64,000 nt of DNA, taken from assembly GCF_964355755.1 (NCBI RefSeq), contig NC_092675.1:13283312-13347311 (forward strand), written 5' to 3'. The stretch comes from Antedon mediterranea (Eukaryota > Echinodermata > Crinoidea > Comatulida > Antedonidae). This document shows, piece after piece, positions 1 to 11,286 of the stretch (its first letter is position 1; every line of letters starts with the position of its first letter). Below the pieces are notes generated by a model, which saw nothing but the letters and a program-made list of their open reading frames with translations, made no database searches and was not told the origin of the DNA. The position numbers and the translations under genes were made by a program.

Positions 1-779
1 TAGCTTCAAATCGCATTTGGAGACGTTTTAGACCATTTTGTGATTTTCGAAAAAACTTTTTAACATAAAAACACCAAAGTGCTTAGAATAGCTTCAAATC
101 ACATTTGGAGACGTTTTAGACCATAAGTGCTTAGAATCACATTATAAACCGTTTTAGACCATTTTGAGCATTTCGATAACAATTTTCACACAAAAACATC
201 AAAGAGCACAAAATAGCTTAATATCGTATTTAAAAATGTTTTAGACCATTTTGAGCATTTAGATAAAACTTTTTCACACAAAACACCAAAGGGTTTAGAA
301 TAGCTTCAAATCGCATTTGGAGACGTTTTAGACCATTTTGTGATTTTTGAAAAAACTTGTTAACATAAAAACACCAAAGTGCTTAGAATAGCTTCAAATC
401 ACATTTGGAGACGTTTTAGACCATTTTGTGATTTTCGAAAAAACTTGTTAACATAAAAACACGAAAGTGCTTAGAATAGCTTCAAATCGCATTTGGAAAC
501 GTTTTAGACCATTTAGTGATTTTCGAAAAAACTTGTTAACATAAAAACACGAAAGTGCTTAGAATAGCTTCAAATCGCATTTGGAAACGTTTTAGACCAT
601 TTTGTGATTTTCGAAAAAAATTGTTAACATAAAAACACCAAAGTGTTTAGAATAGCTTCAAATCGCATTTGGAGACGTTTTAGACCAATTTGTGATTTTC
701 GAAAAAACTTATCAACATAAAAACACCAAAGGGTTTAGAATAGCTTCAAATCGCATTTGGAGACGTTTTAGACCATTTT
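1..779 (+). repeat. Fragment of the 37.8-kb-type block at the window start
   Basis: Matches 37785-38563 at a constant offset of 37,784: F (90/37874), CATTTAGTGATTTT (511/38295) and the GACCAATTTG monomer (687/38471). It diverges at 780, where this copy has GAGATTTTCG. A private change is AAAGGGTTTAG near 290. The block begins outside the window, so its true length here is unknown. Confidence 0.87.
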
Positions 780-1410
780 GAGATTTTCGAAAAAACTTGG
801 TTACACAAAAACATCAAAGTGCTTAAAATCACATTATAAACCGTTTTAGACCATTTTGAACATTTCGATAACACTTTTCACACAAAAACATCAAAGAGCA
901 CAAAATAGCTTAATATCGTATTTAAAAACGTTTTAGACCATTTTGAGCATTTCGACAAAACTTTTTCACACAAAACACCAAAGTGCTTAGAATAGCTTCA
1001 AATCGCATTTGGAGAAGTTTTAGACCAATTTGTGCATTTCGATGAAACTTGATTACACAAAAACATCAACGTGCTTAAAATCACATTATAAACCGTTTTA
1101 GACCATTTTGAGCATTTCGATAACACTTTTCACACAAAAACATCAAAGAGCACAAAATAGCTTAATATCGTATTTAAAAACGTTTTAGACCATTTTGAGC
1201 ATTTAGACAAAACTTTTTCACACAAAACACCAAAGTGCTTAGAATAGCTTCAAATCGCATTTGGAGACGTTTTAGACCATTTTGTGCATTTCGATGAAGC
1301 TTGGTTACACAAAAACATCAAAGTGCTTAAAATCACATTATAAATCGTTTTAGACCATTTTGAGCATTTCGACAAAACTTTTTCACACAAAATACCAAAG
1401 GGCTTAGAAT
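742..1410 (+). repeat. 669-bp octameric module H-B-C-D-B-C-D-E, copy 1
   Basis: The order is H (88), B (77), C (87), D (88), B (77), C (87), D (88), E (77). H is recognised by GAGATTTTCG plus GGTTACAC. The first C ends GCATTTCGACAAAAC and the second GCATTTAGACAAAAC. Private marks: AGAAGTTTT in the D core, GAACATTTCG in the first B, TCAACGTGC before the second B, and GAAGCTTGG in the last D. The module is followed by an A monomer with CTTTTTAAC, as are nearly all copies. Confidence 0.9.
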
Positions 1411-2013
1411 AGCTTCAAATCGCATTTGGAGACGTTTTAGACCATTTTGTGATTTTCGAAAAAACTTTTTAACATAAAAACACCAAAGTGCTTAGAATAG
1501 CTTCAAATCACATTTGGAGACGTTTTAGACCATTTTGTGATTTTCGAAAAAACTTGTTAACATAAAAACACGAAAGTGCTTAGAATAGCTTCAAATCGCA
1601 TTTGGAAACGTTTTAGACCATTTTGTGATTTTCAAAAAAAATTGTTAACATAAAAACACCAAAGTGCTTAGAATCACATTATAAACCGTTTTAGACCATT
1701 TTGAGCATTTCGATAACAATTTTTACACAAAAACATCAAAGAGCACAAAATAGCTTAATATCGTATTTAAAAATGTTTTAGACCATTTTGAGCATTTAGA
1801 TAAAACTTTTTCACACAAAACACCAAAGTGCTTAGAATAGCTTCAAATCGCATTTGGAGACGTTTTAGACCATTTTGTGATTTTTGAAAAAACTTGTTAA
1901 CATAAAAACACCAAAGTGTTAGAATAGCTTCAAATCACATTTGGAGACGTTTTAGACTATTTTGTGATTTTCGAAAAAACTTGTTAACATAAAAACACCA
2001 AAGTGCTTAGAAT

Positions 2014-2682
2014 AGCTTAAAATCGTATTTGGAGACGTTTTAGACCATTTTGAGATTTTCGAAAAAACTTGGTTACACAAAAACATCAAAGTGCTTAAAA
2101 TCACATTATAAACCGTTTTAGACCAGTTTGAGAATTTCGATAACACTTTTCACACAAAAACATCAAAGAGCACAAAATAGCTTAATATCGTATTTAAAAA
2201 CGTTTTAGACCATTTTGAGCATTTCGACAAAACTTTTTCACACAAAACACCAAAGTGCTTAGAATAGCTTCAAATCGCATTTGGAGACGTTTTAGACCAA
2301 TTTGTGCATTTCGATGAAACTTGATTACACAAAAACATCAAAGTTCTTAAAATCACATTATAAACCGTTTTAGACCATTTTGAGCATTTCGATAACACTT
2401 TTCACACAAAAACATCAAAGAGCACAAAATAGCTTAATATCGTATTTAAAAACATTTTAGACCATTTTGAGCATTTAGACAAAACTTTTTCACACAAAAC
2501 ACCAAAGTGCTTAGAATAGCTTCAAATCGCATTTGGAGACGTTTTAGACCATTTTGTGCATTTCGATGAAACTTGGTTACACAAAAACATCAAAGTGCTT
2601 AAAATCACATTATAAATCGTTTTAGACCATTTTGAGCATTTCGACAAAACTTTTTCACACAAAATACCAAAGTGCTTAGAAT
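2014..2682 (+). repeat. 669-bp octameric module, copy 2
   Basis: Same eight-monomer order and exact length as the copy at 742-1410. Distinguishing changes are AGCTTAAAATCG at the start, GACCAGTTTGAGAATTTCG in the first B, AAGTTCTTAAAAT before the second B and AACATTTTAG in the second C. E ends AAAGTGCTTAG, not AAAGGGCTTAG. An A monomer and a 48-bp F monomer (2771-2818) follow. Confidence 0.9.
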
Positions 2683-3069
2683 AGCTTCAAATCGCATTTG
2701 GAGACGTTTTAGACCATTTTGTGATTTTCGAAAAAACTTTTTTACATAAAAACACCAAAGTGCTTAGAATAGCTTCAAATCACATTTGGAGACATTTTAG
2801 ACCATAAGTGCTTAGAATCACAATATAAACCGTTTTAGACCATTTTGAGCATTTCGATAACAATTTTCACACAAAAACATCAAAGAGCACAAAATAGCTT
2901 AATATCGTATTTAAAAATGTTTTAGACCATTTTGAGCATTTAGATAAAACTTTTTCACACAAAACACCAAAGTGCTTAGAATAGCTTCAAATCGCATTTG
3001 GAGACGGTTTAGACCATTTTGTGATTTTGAAAAAACTTGTTAACATAAAAACACCAAAGTGCTTAGAAT

Positions 3070-3157
3070 AGCTTCAAATCGCATTTGGAGACGTTTTAGA
3101 CCATTTTGTGATTTTCGAAAAAACTTGTTAACATAAAAACACCAAAGTGCTTAGAAT
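3070..3157 (+). repeat. Class A monomer, reference copy (88 bp)
   Basis: This is a clean copy of the commonest class. It runs from AGCTTCAAATCGCATTTGG, through the shared box GTTTTAGACCATTTTG (monomer positions 24-39), the 10-bp palindrome TTTTCGAAAA (43-52) and GTTAAC (58-63), to CACCAAAGTGCTTAGAAT. Recurrent sub-variants seen across the window are A' (AATCACATTTGG in place of AATCGCATTTGG), A'' (GGAAACG plus CACGAAAG), a TTTTTGAAAA form, an 87-bp form lacking the C of TTCG (GATTTTGAAAAAAC), a form with CTTATCAAC plus GGGTTTAG, and a form with CTTTTTAAC in place of CTTGTTAAC. Confidence 0.95.
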
Positions 3158-3826
3158 AGCTTCAAATCGTATTTGGAGACGTTTTAGACCATTTTGAGAT
3201 TTTCGAAAAAACTTGGTTACACAAAAACATCAAAGTGCTTAAAATCACATTATAAACCGTTTTAGACCATTTTGAACATTTCGATAACACTTTTCACACA
3301 AAAACATCAAAGAGCACAAAATAGCTTAATATCGTATTTAAAAACGTTTTAGACCATTTTGAGCATTTCGACAAAACTTTTTCACACAAAACACCAAAGT
3401 GCTTAGAATAGCTTCAAATCGCATTTGGAGACGTTTTAGACCAATTTGTGCATTTCGATGAAACTTGATTACACAAAAACATCAACGTGCTTAAAATCAC
3501 ATTATAAACCGTTTTAGACCATTTTGAGCATTTCGATAACACTTTTCACACAAAAACATCAAAGAGCACAAAATAGCTTAATATCGTATTTAAAAACGTT
3601 TTAGACCATTTTGAGCATTTAGACAAAACTTTTTCACACAAAACACCAAAGTGCTTAGAATAGCTTCAAATCGCATTTGGAGACGTTTTAGACCATTTTG
3701 TGCATTTCGATGAAGCTTGGTTACACAAAAACATCAAAGTGCTTAAAATCACATTATAAATCGTTTTAGACCATTTGGAGCATTTCGACAAAACTTTTTC
3801 ACACAAAATACCAAAGGGCTTAGAAT
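3158..3826 (+). repeat. 669-bp octameric module, copy 3
   Basis: Same order and length. It shares TCAACGTGC, GAAGCTTGG and AAAGGGCTTAG with copy 1, at a constant offset of 2416 bp. It also lies in the segment repeated at 13199-15073. Private mark: CCATTTGGAGCA in E. Confidence 0.9.
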
Positions 3827-4605
3827 AGCTTCAAATCGCATTTGGAGACGTTTTAGACCATTTTGTGATTTTCGAAAAAACTTTTTAACATAAAAAGACC
3901 AAAGTGCTTAGAATAGCTTCAAATCACATTTGGAGACGTTTTAGACCATTTTGTGATTTTCGAAAAAACTTGTTAACATAAAAACACGAAAGTGCTTAGA
4001 ATAGCTTCAAATCGCATTTGGAAACGTTTTAGACCATTTTGTGATTTTCGAAAAAAATTGTTAACATAAAAACACCAAAGTGCTTAGAATCACATTATAA
4101 ACCGTTTTAGACCATTTTGAGCATTTCGATAACAATTTTCACACAAAAACATCAAAGAGCACAAAATAGCTTAATATCGTATTTAAAAATGTTTTAGACC
4201 ATTTTGAGCATTTAGATAAAACTTTTTCACACAAAACACCAAAGTGCTTAGAATAGCTTCAAATCGCATTTGAAGACGTTTTAGACCATTTTGTGATTTT
4301 TGAAAAAACTTGTTAACATAAAAACACCAAAGGGTTAGAATAGCTTCAAATCACATTTGGAGACGTTTCAGACCATTTTGTGATTTTCGAAAAAACTTGT
4401 TAACATAAAAACACGAAAGTGCTTAGAATAGCTTCAAATCGAATTTGGAAACGTTTTAGACCATTTTGTGATTTTCGAAAAAACTTGTTAACATAAAAAC
4501 ACGAAAGTGCTTAGAATAGCTTCAAATCGCATTTGGAAACGTTTTAGACCATTTTGTGATTTTCGAAAAAAATTGTTAACATAAAAACACCAAAGTGTTT
4601 AGAAT

Positions 4606-4760
4606 AGCTTCAAATCGCATTTGGAGACGTTTTAGACCAATTTGTGATTTTCGAAAAAACTTATCAACATAAAAACACCAAATCGCATTTGGAGACGTTT
4701 TAGACCATTTTGTGATTTTGAAAAAACTTGTTAACATAAAAACACCAAAGTGCTTAAAAT
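4606..4760 (+). repeat. Fused A-A dimer with a 20-bp deletion, joined to E
   Basis: Two A-class monomers are fused by loss of 20 bp at 4680/4681: CACCAAATCGC is read where the related copy near 15073 has CACCAAAGGGTTTAG and a full AGCTTCAAATCGC. The fused pair is 155 bp, and its last bases are CTTAAAAT, which leads straight into an E monomer at 4761 without the usual D. This looks like two rearrangements close together. E itself ends in the 10-bp deletion AAAGGGCTTCAAATCG near 4826. Confidence 0.88.
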
Positions 4761-4830
4761 CACATTATAAATCGTTTTAGACCATTTTGAGCATTTCGAC
4801 AAAACTTTTTCACACAAAATACCAAAGGGC

Positions 4831-5970
4831 TTCAAATCGCATTTGGAGACGTTTTAGACCATTTTGTGATTTTCGAAAAAACTTTTTAACATAAAAACAC
4901 CAAAGTGCTTAGAATAGCTTCAAATCACATTTGGAGACGTTTTAGACCATTTTGTGATTTTCGAAAAAACTTGTTAACATAAAAACACGAAAGTGCTTAG
5001 AATAGCTTCAAATCGCATTTAGAAACGTTTTAGACCATTTTGTGATTTTCGAAAAAAAATTGTTAACATAAAAACACCAAAGTGCTTAGAATCACATTAT
5101 AAACCGTTTTAGACCATTTTGAGCATTTCGATAACAATTTTCACACAAAAACATCAAAGAGCACAAAATAGCTTAATATCGTATTTAAAAATGTTTTAGA
5201 CCATTTTGAGCAATTAGATAAAACTTTTTCACACAAAACACCAAAGTGCTTAGAATAGCTTCAAATCGCATTTGGAGACGTTTTAGACCATTTTGTGATT
5301 TTTGAAAAAACTTGTTAACATAAAAACGCCAAAGTGCTTAGAATAGCTTCAAATCACATTTGGAGACGTTTTAGACCATTTTGTGATTTTCGAAAAAACT
5401 TGTTAACATAAAAACACGAAAGTGCTTAGAATAGCTTCAAATCGCATTTGGAAACGTTTTAGACCATTTTGTGATTTTCGAAAAAACTTGTTAACATAAA
5501 AACACGAAAGTGCTTAGAATAGCTTCAAATCGCATTTGGAAACGTTTTAGACCATTTTGTGATTTTCGAAAAAACTTGTTAACATAAAAACACGAAAGTG
5601 CTTAGAATAGCTTCAAATCGCATTTGGAAACGTTTTAGACCATTTTGTGATTTTCGAAAAAACTTGTTAACATAAAAACACGAAAGTGCTTAGAATAGCT
5701 TCAAATCGCATTTGGAAACGTTTTAGACCATTTTGTGATTTTCGAAAAAAATTGTTAACATAAAAACACCAAAGTGTTTAGAATAGCTTCAAATCGCATT
5801 TGGAGACGTTTTAGACCAATTTGTGATTTTCGAAAAAACTTATCAACATAAAAACACCAAAGGGTTTAGAATAGCTTCAAATCGCATTTGGAGACGTTTT
5901 AGACCATTTTGTGATTTTGAAAAAACTTGTTAACATAAAAACACCAAAGTGCTTAGAATAGCTTCAAATC
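4831..5970 (+). repeat. Segment duplicated at about 10246-11297
   Basis: Shared rare marks are CATTTAGAAACG (5015/10431) and GAGCAATTAGATAAAAC (5211/10626), at offset 5415-5416. Past 5700 the offset drops to about 5327, because the far copy has one A'' monomer fewer. This gives a clean example of single-monomer loss or gain between otherwise matching copies. Confidence 0.85.
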
Positions 5971-6485
5971 GCATTTGGAGACGTTTTAGACCATTTTGTG
6001 ATTTTCGAAAAAACTTGTTAACATAAAAACACGAAAGTGCTTAGAATAGCTTCAAATCGCATTTGGAAACGTTTTAGACCATTTTGTGATTTTCGAAAAA
6101 ACTTGTTAACATAAAAACACGAAAGTGCTTAGAATAGCTTCAAATCGCATTTGGAAACGTTTTAGACCATTTTGTGATTTTCGAAAAAACTTGTTAACAT
6201 AAAAACACGAAAGTGCTTAGAATAGCTTCAAATCGCATTTGGAGACGTTTTAGACCAATTTGTGATTTTCGAAAAAACTTATCAACATAAAAACACCAAA
6301 GGGTTTAGAATAGCTTCAAATCGCATTTGGAGACGTTTTAGACCATTTTGTGATTTTGAAAAAACTTGTTAACATAAAAACACCAAAGGGTTTAGAATAG
6401 CTTCAAATCGCATTTGGAGACGTTTTAGACCATTTTGTGATTTTGAAAAAACTTGTTAACATAAAAACACGAAAGTGCTTAGAAT
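5257..6485 (+). repeat. Run of 14 consecutive class A monomers
   Basis: After a B2-C2 dimer (5093-5256), the array is pure A class for 1229 bp. That equals eleven 88-bp and three 87-bp monomers; the 87-mers each lack the C of TTCG. Inside it, 5433-5696 is three successive A'' monomers (GGAAACG, CACGAAAG) with no difference that I see, and a fourth (5697-5784) differs only at its end (AAAAAAATTG, AAAGTGTTT). The related block at about 10246-11297 has one fewer A'' monomer, so the number of A'' copies is variable. This is the longest A-only run I noticed. Confidence 0.9.
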
Positions 6486-7682
6486 AGCTTCAAATCGCAT
6501 TTTGAGACGTTTTAGACCATTTTGTGCATTTCGATGAAACTTGGTTACACAAAAACATCAAAGTGCTTAAAATCACATTATAAACCATTTTAGACCATTT
6601 TGAGCATTTCGATAACACTTTTCACACAAAAACATCAAAGAGCACAAAATAGCTTAATATCGTATTTAAAAACGTTTTAGACCATTTTGAGCATTTCGAC
6701 AAAACTTTTTCACACAAAACACCAAAGTGCTTAGAATAGCTTCAAATCGCATTTGGAGACGTTTTAGACCAATTTGTGATTTTCGAAAAAACTTATCAAC
6801 ATAAAAACACCAAAGGGTTTAGAATAGCTTCAAATCGCATTTGGAGACGTTTTAGACCATTTTGTGATTTTGAAAAAACTTGTTAACATAAAAACACCAA
6901 AGGGTTTAGAATAGCTTCAAATCGCATTTGGAGACGTTTTAGACCATTTTGTGATTTTGAAAAAACTTGTTAACATAAAAACACGAAAGTGCTTAGAATA
7001 GCTTCAAATCGCATTTTGAGACGTTTTAGACCATTTTGTGCATTTCGATGAAACTTGGTTACACAAAAACATCAAAGTGCTTAAAATCACATTATAAACC
7101 ATTTTAGACCATTTTGAGCATTTCGATAACACTTTTCACACAAAAACATCAAAGAGCACAAAATAGCTTAATATCGTATTTAAAAACGTTTTAGACCATT
7201 TTGAGCATTTCGACAAAACTTTTTCACACAAAACACCAAAGTGCTTAGAATAGCTTCAAATCGCATTTGGAGACGTTTTAGACCATTTTGTGATTTTCGA
7301 AAAAACTTGTTAACATAAAAACATCAAAGTGTACAGAATAACTTCAAATCGCATTTGGAGACCGTTTTAGGCCAATTTGTGATTTTCGAAAAAACTTGTT
7401 AACCTAAAAATACCAAAGTGTTTAGAATAGCTTCAAATCGCATTTGGAGACGTTTTAGAACATTTTGTGATTTTCGAAAAAACTTGTTAACATAAAAACA
7501 CCAAAGTGCTTCAAATCGCATTTGGAGACATTTTAGACCAATTTGTGATTTTTGAAAAAACTTGTTAACATAAAAACACCAAAGTGCTTACAATAGCTTC
7601 AAATCGTATTTGGAGACGTTTTAGACCATTTTGTGATTTTCGAAAAAACTTGTTAACATAAAAACACCAAAGTACTTAGAAT
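6486..7682 (+). repeat. 1197-bp tandem unit, copy 1
   Basis: It begins with a D-like monomer having the private CATTTTGAGACG, then B (ATAAACCATTTTAG variant), C, three A variants, and the same D-B-C again from 7000 (internal repeat of 514 bp). It ends with a distinctive A series: GTGTACAGAAT (7323 on), an 89-bp monomer with ACCGTTTTAGGCC and CCTAAAAATACC, a GAACATTTTG monomer, a 10-bp junction deletion GTGCTTCAAATCG, CTTACAATAG and GTACTTAG. These marks are found at only a few loci in the window. Confidence 0.9.
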
Positions 7683-8879
7683 AGCTTCAAATCGCATTTG
7701 GAGACGTTTTAGACCATTTTGTGCATTTCGATGAAACTTGGTTACACAAAAACATCAAAGTGCTTAAAATCACATTATAAACCATTTTAGACCATTTTGA
7801 GCATTTCGATAACACTTTTCACACAAAAACATCAAAGAGCACAAAATAGCTTAATATCGTATTTAAAAACGTTTTAGACCATTTTGAGCATTTCGACAAA
7901 ACTTTTTCACACAAAACACCAAAGTGCTTAGAATAGCTTCAAATCGCATTTGGAGACGTTTTAGACCAATTTGTGATTTTCGAAAAAACTTATCAACATA
8001 AAAACACCAAAGGGTTTAGAATAGCTTCAAATCGCATTTGGAGACGTTTTAGACCATTTTGTGATTTTGAAAAAACTTGTTAACATAAAAACACCAAAGG
8101 GTTTAGAATAGCTTCAAATCGCATTTGGAGACGTTTTAGACCATTTTGTGATTTTGAAAAAACTTGTTAACATAAAAACACGAAAGTGCTTAGAATAGCT
8201 TCAAATCGCATTTTGAGACGTTTTAGACCATTTTGTGCATTTCGATGAAACTTGGTTACACAAAAACATCAAAGTGCTTAAAATCACATTATAAACCATT
8301 TTAGACCATTTTGAGCATTTCGATAACACTTTTCACACAAAAACATCAAAGAGCACAAAATAGCTTAATATCGTATTTAAAAACGTTTTAGACCATTTTG
8401 AGCATTTCGACAAAACTTTTTCACACAAAACACCAAAGTGCTTAGAATAGCTTCAAATCGCATTTGGAGACGTTTTAGACCATTTTGTGATTTTCGAAAA
8501 AACTTGTTAACATAAAAACATCAAAGTGTACAGAATAACTTCAAATCGCATTTGGAGACCGTTTTAGGCCAATTTGTGATTTTCGAAAAAACTTGTTAAC
8601 CTAAAAATACCAAAGTGTTTAGAATAGCTTCAAATCGCATTTGGAGACGTTTTAGAACATTTTGTGATTTTCGAAAAAACTTGTTAACATAAAAACACCA
8701 AAGTGCTTCAAATCGCATTTGGAGACATTTTAGACCAATTTGTGATTTTTGAAAAAACTTGTTAACATAAAAACACCAAAGTGCTTACAATAGCTTCAAA
8801 TCGTATTTGGAGACGTTTTAGACCATTTTGTGATTTTCGAAAAAACTTGTTAACATAAAAACACCAAAGTACTTAGAAT
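7683..8879 (+). repeat. 1197-bp tandem unit, copy 2
   Basis: Exact tandem copy of 6486-7682 in all landmarks: the internal CATTTTGAGACG at 8208 (7011 plus 1197), GTGTACAG at 8521 and GTACTTAG at the end. The visible difference is at the start, where the first monomer has CATTTGGAGACG, as expected if the repeat junction lies inside that monomer. Confidence 0.9.
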
Positions 8880-9990
8880 AGCTTCAAATCGCATTTGGAG
8901 ACGTTTTAGACCATTTTATGCATTTCGATGAAACTTGGTTACACAAAAACATCAAAGTGCTTAAAATCACATTATAATCCGTTTTAGACCATTTTGAGCA
9001 TTTCGATAACACTTTTCACACAAAAACATCAAAGAGCACAAAATAGCTTAATATCGTATTTAAAAACTTTTTAGACCATTTTGAGCATTTCGACAAAACT
9101 TTTTCACACAAAACACCAAAGTGCTTAGAATAGCTTCAATTCGCATTTGCAGACGTTTTAGACCATTTTGTGATTTTCGAAAAAAATTGTTAACATAAAA
9201 ACATCAAAGTGTACAGAATAGCTTCAAATCGCATTTGGAGACCGTTTTAGGCCAATTTGTGATTTTCGAAAAAACTTGTTAACCTAAAAATACCAAAGTG
9301 TTTAGAATAGCTTCAAATCGCATTTGGAGACGTTTTAGACCATTTTGTGATTTTCGAAAAAACTTGTTAACATAAAAACACCAAAGTGCTTCAAATCGCA
9401 TTTGAGACATTTTAGACCAATTTGTGATTTTTGAAAAAACTTGTTAACATAAAAACACCAAAGTGCTTACAATAGCTTCAAATCGTATTTGGAGACGTTT
9501 TAGACCATTTTGTGATTTTCGAAAAAACTTGTTAACATAAAAACACCAAAGTACTTAGAATAGCTTCAAATCGCATTTGGAGACGTTTTAGACCATTTTA
9601 TGCATTTCGATGAAACTTGGTTACACAAAAACATCAAAGTGCTTAAAATCACATTATAATCCGTTTTAGACCATTTTGAGCATTTCGATAACACTTTTCA
9701 CACAAAAACATCAAAGAGCACAAAATAGCTTAATATCGTATTTAAAAACTTTTTAGACCATTTTGAGCATTTCGACAAAACTTTTTCACACAAAACACCA
9801 AAGTGCTTAGAATAGCTTCAAATCGCATTTGGAGACGTTTTAGACCATTTTGTGATTTTCGAAAAAAATTGTTAACATAAAAACATCAAAGTGTACAGAA
9901 TAGCTTCAAATCGCATTTGGAGACCGTTTTAGGCCAATTTGTGATTTTCGAAAAAACTTGTTAACCTAAAAATACCAAAGTGTTTAGAAT
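8880..9990 (+). repeat. 682-bp unit plus 429-bp partial unit
   Basis: The unit at 8880-9561 equals the 1197-bp unit minus its internal 514-bp repeat (683) and minus one further base (TTTGAGACATTTT near 9400). The partial unit at 9562-9990 repeats its first 429 bp. Both carry CATTTTATGCATTTCG, ATAATCCG and AAACTTTTTAG, which the 1197-bp units lack. It ends where a D monomer with CGATGACAC (9991 on) begins. Confidence 0.9.
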
Positions 9991-11286
9991 AGCTTCAAAT
10001 CGCATTTGGAGACGTTTTAGACCAATTTGTGCATTTCGATGACACTTGATTACACAAAAACATCAAAGTGCTTAAAATCACATTATAAACCGTTTTAGAC
10101 CATTTTGAGCATTTCGATAACACTTTTCACACAAAAACATCAAAGAGCACAAAATAGCTTAATATCGTATTTAAAAACGTTTTAGACCATTTTGAGCATT
10201 TAGACAAAACTTTTTCACACAAAATACAAAAGTGCTTAGAATAGCTTCAAATCGCATTTGGAGACGTTTTAGACCATTTTTGTGATTTTCGAAAAAACTT
10301 TTTAACATAAAAACACCAAAGTGCTTAGAATAGCTTCAAATCACATTTGGAGACGTTTTAGACCATTTTGTGATTTTCGAAAAAACTTGTTAACATAAAA
10401 ACACGAAAGTGCTTAGAATAGCTTCAAATCGCATTTAGAAACGTTTTAGACCATTTTGTGATTTTCGAAAAAAATTGTTAACATAAAAACACCAAAGTGC
10501 TTAGAATCACATTATAAACCGTTTTAGACCATTTTGAGCATTTCGATAACAATTTTCACACAAAAACATCAAAGAGCACAAAATAGCTTAATATCGTATT
10601 TAAAAATGTTTTAGACCATTTTGAGCAATTAGATAAAACTTTTTCACACAAAACACCAAAGTGCTTAGAATAGCTTCAAATCGCATTTGGAGACGTTTTA
10701 GACCATTTTGTGATTTTTGAAAAAACTTGTTAACATAAAAACACCAAAGTGCTTAGAATAGCTTCAAATCACATTTGGAGACGTTTTAGACCATTTTGTG
10801 ATTTTCGAAAAAACTTGTTAACATAAAAACACGAAAGTGCTTAGAATAGCTTCAAATCGCATTTGGAAACGTTTTAGACCATTTTGTGATTTTCGAAAAA
10901 ACTTGTTAACATAAAAACACGAAAGTGCTTAGAATAGCTTCAAATCGCATTTGGAAACGTTTTAGACCATTTTGTGATTTTCGAAAAAACTTGTTAACAT
11001 AAAAACACGAAAGTGCTTAGAATAGCTTCAAATCGCATTTGGAAACGTTTTAGACCATTTTGTGATTTTCGAAAAAAATTGTTAACATAAAAACACCAAA
11101 GTGTTTAGAATAGCTTCAAATCGCATTTGGAGACGTTTTAGACCAATTTGTGATTTTCGAAAAAACTTATCAACATAAAAACACCAAAGGGTTTAGAATA
11201 GCTTCAAATCGCATTTGGAGACGTTTTAGACCATTTTGTGATTTTGAAAAAACTTGTTAACATAAAAACACCAAAGTGCTTAGAAT

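Larger units (their letters stand above)
2805..4679 (+). repeat. Segment duplicated at 13199-15073
   Basis: A constant offset of 10,394 bp holds at TCAACGTGC (3486/13880), GAAGCTTGG (3712/14106) and GTTTCAGACC (4367/14761). At the left edge the near copy has an F monomer and the far copy a full one. At the right edge the near copy has the 20-bp deletion at 4680. Private changes (AAAAAGACC near 3894, CCATTTGGAGC) show that the copies are not the same molecule. Confidence 0.88.

Noticed and set aside
1952-2146. Minus-strand open frame of 64 codons with a GTG start
   Set aside because: It lies wholly in satellite monomers and exists only because private base changes (GACTATTTTG, GACCAGTTTGAG, AGCTTAAAATCG) and monomer phase avoid stops. 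The translation is itself a repeat of the monomer and has no domain, signal or ribosome-binding context.
3070-3157. CENP-B box in the TTTCGAAAAAACTTG or TTTCGATGAAACTTGG region
   Set aside because: The mammalian CENP-B box core is TTCG, four bases, A, two bases, CGGG. TTCG and the A are present, but CGGG is not; CTTG stands in its place. The similarity is too weak to call.
6486-9990. Possible transposon or helitron carrying the GTGTACAG block
   Set aside because: The block has no terminal inverted repeats, target-site duplication, coding sequence or non-satellite DNA. All of it is A, B, C and D monomer derivatives, and tandem exchange explains it fully.
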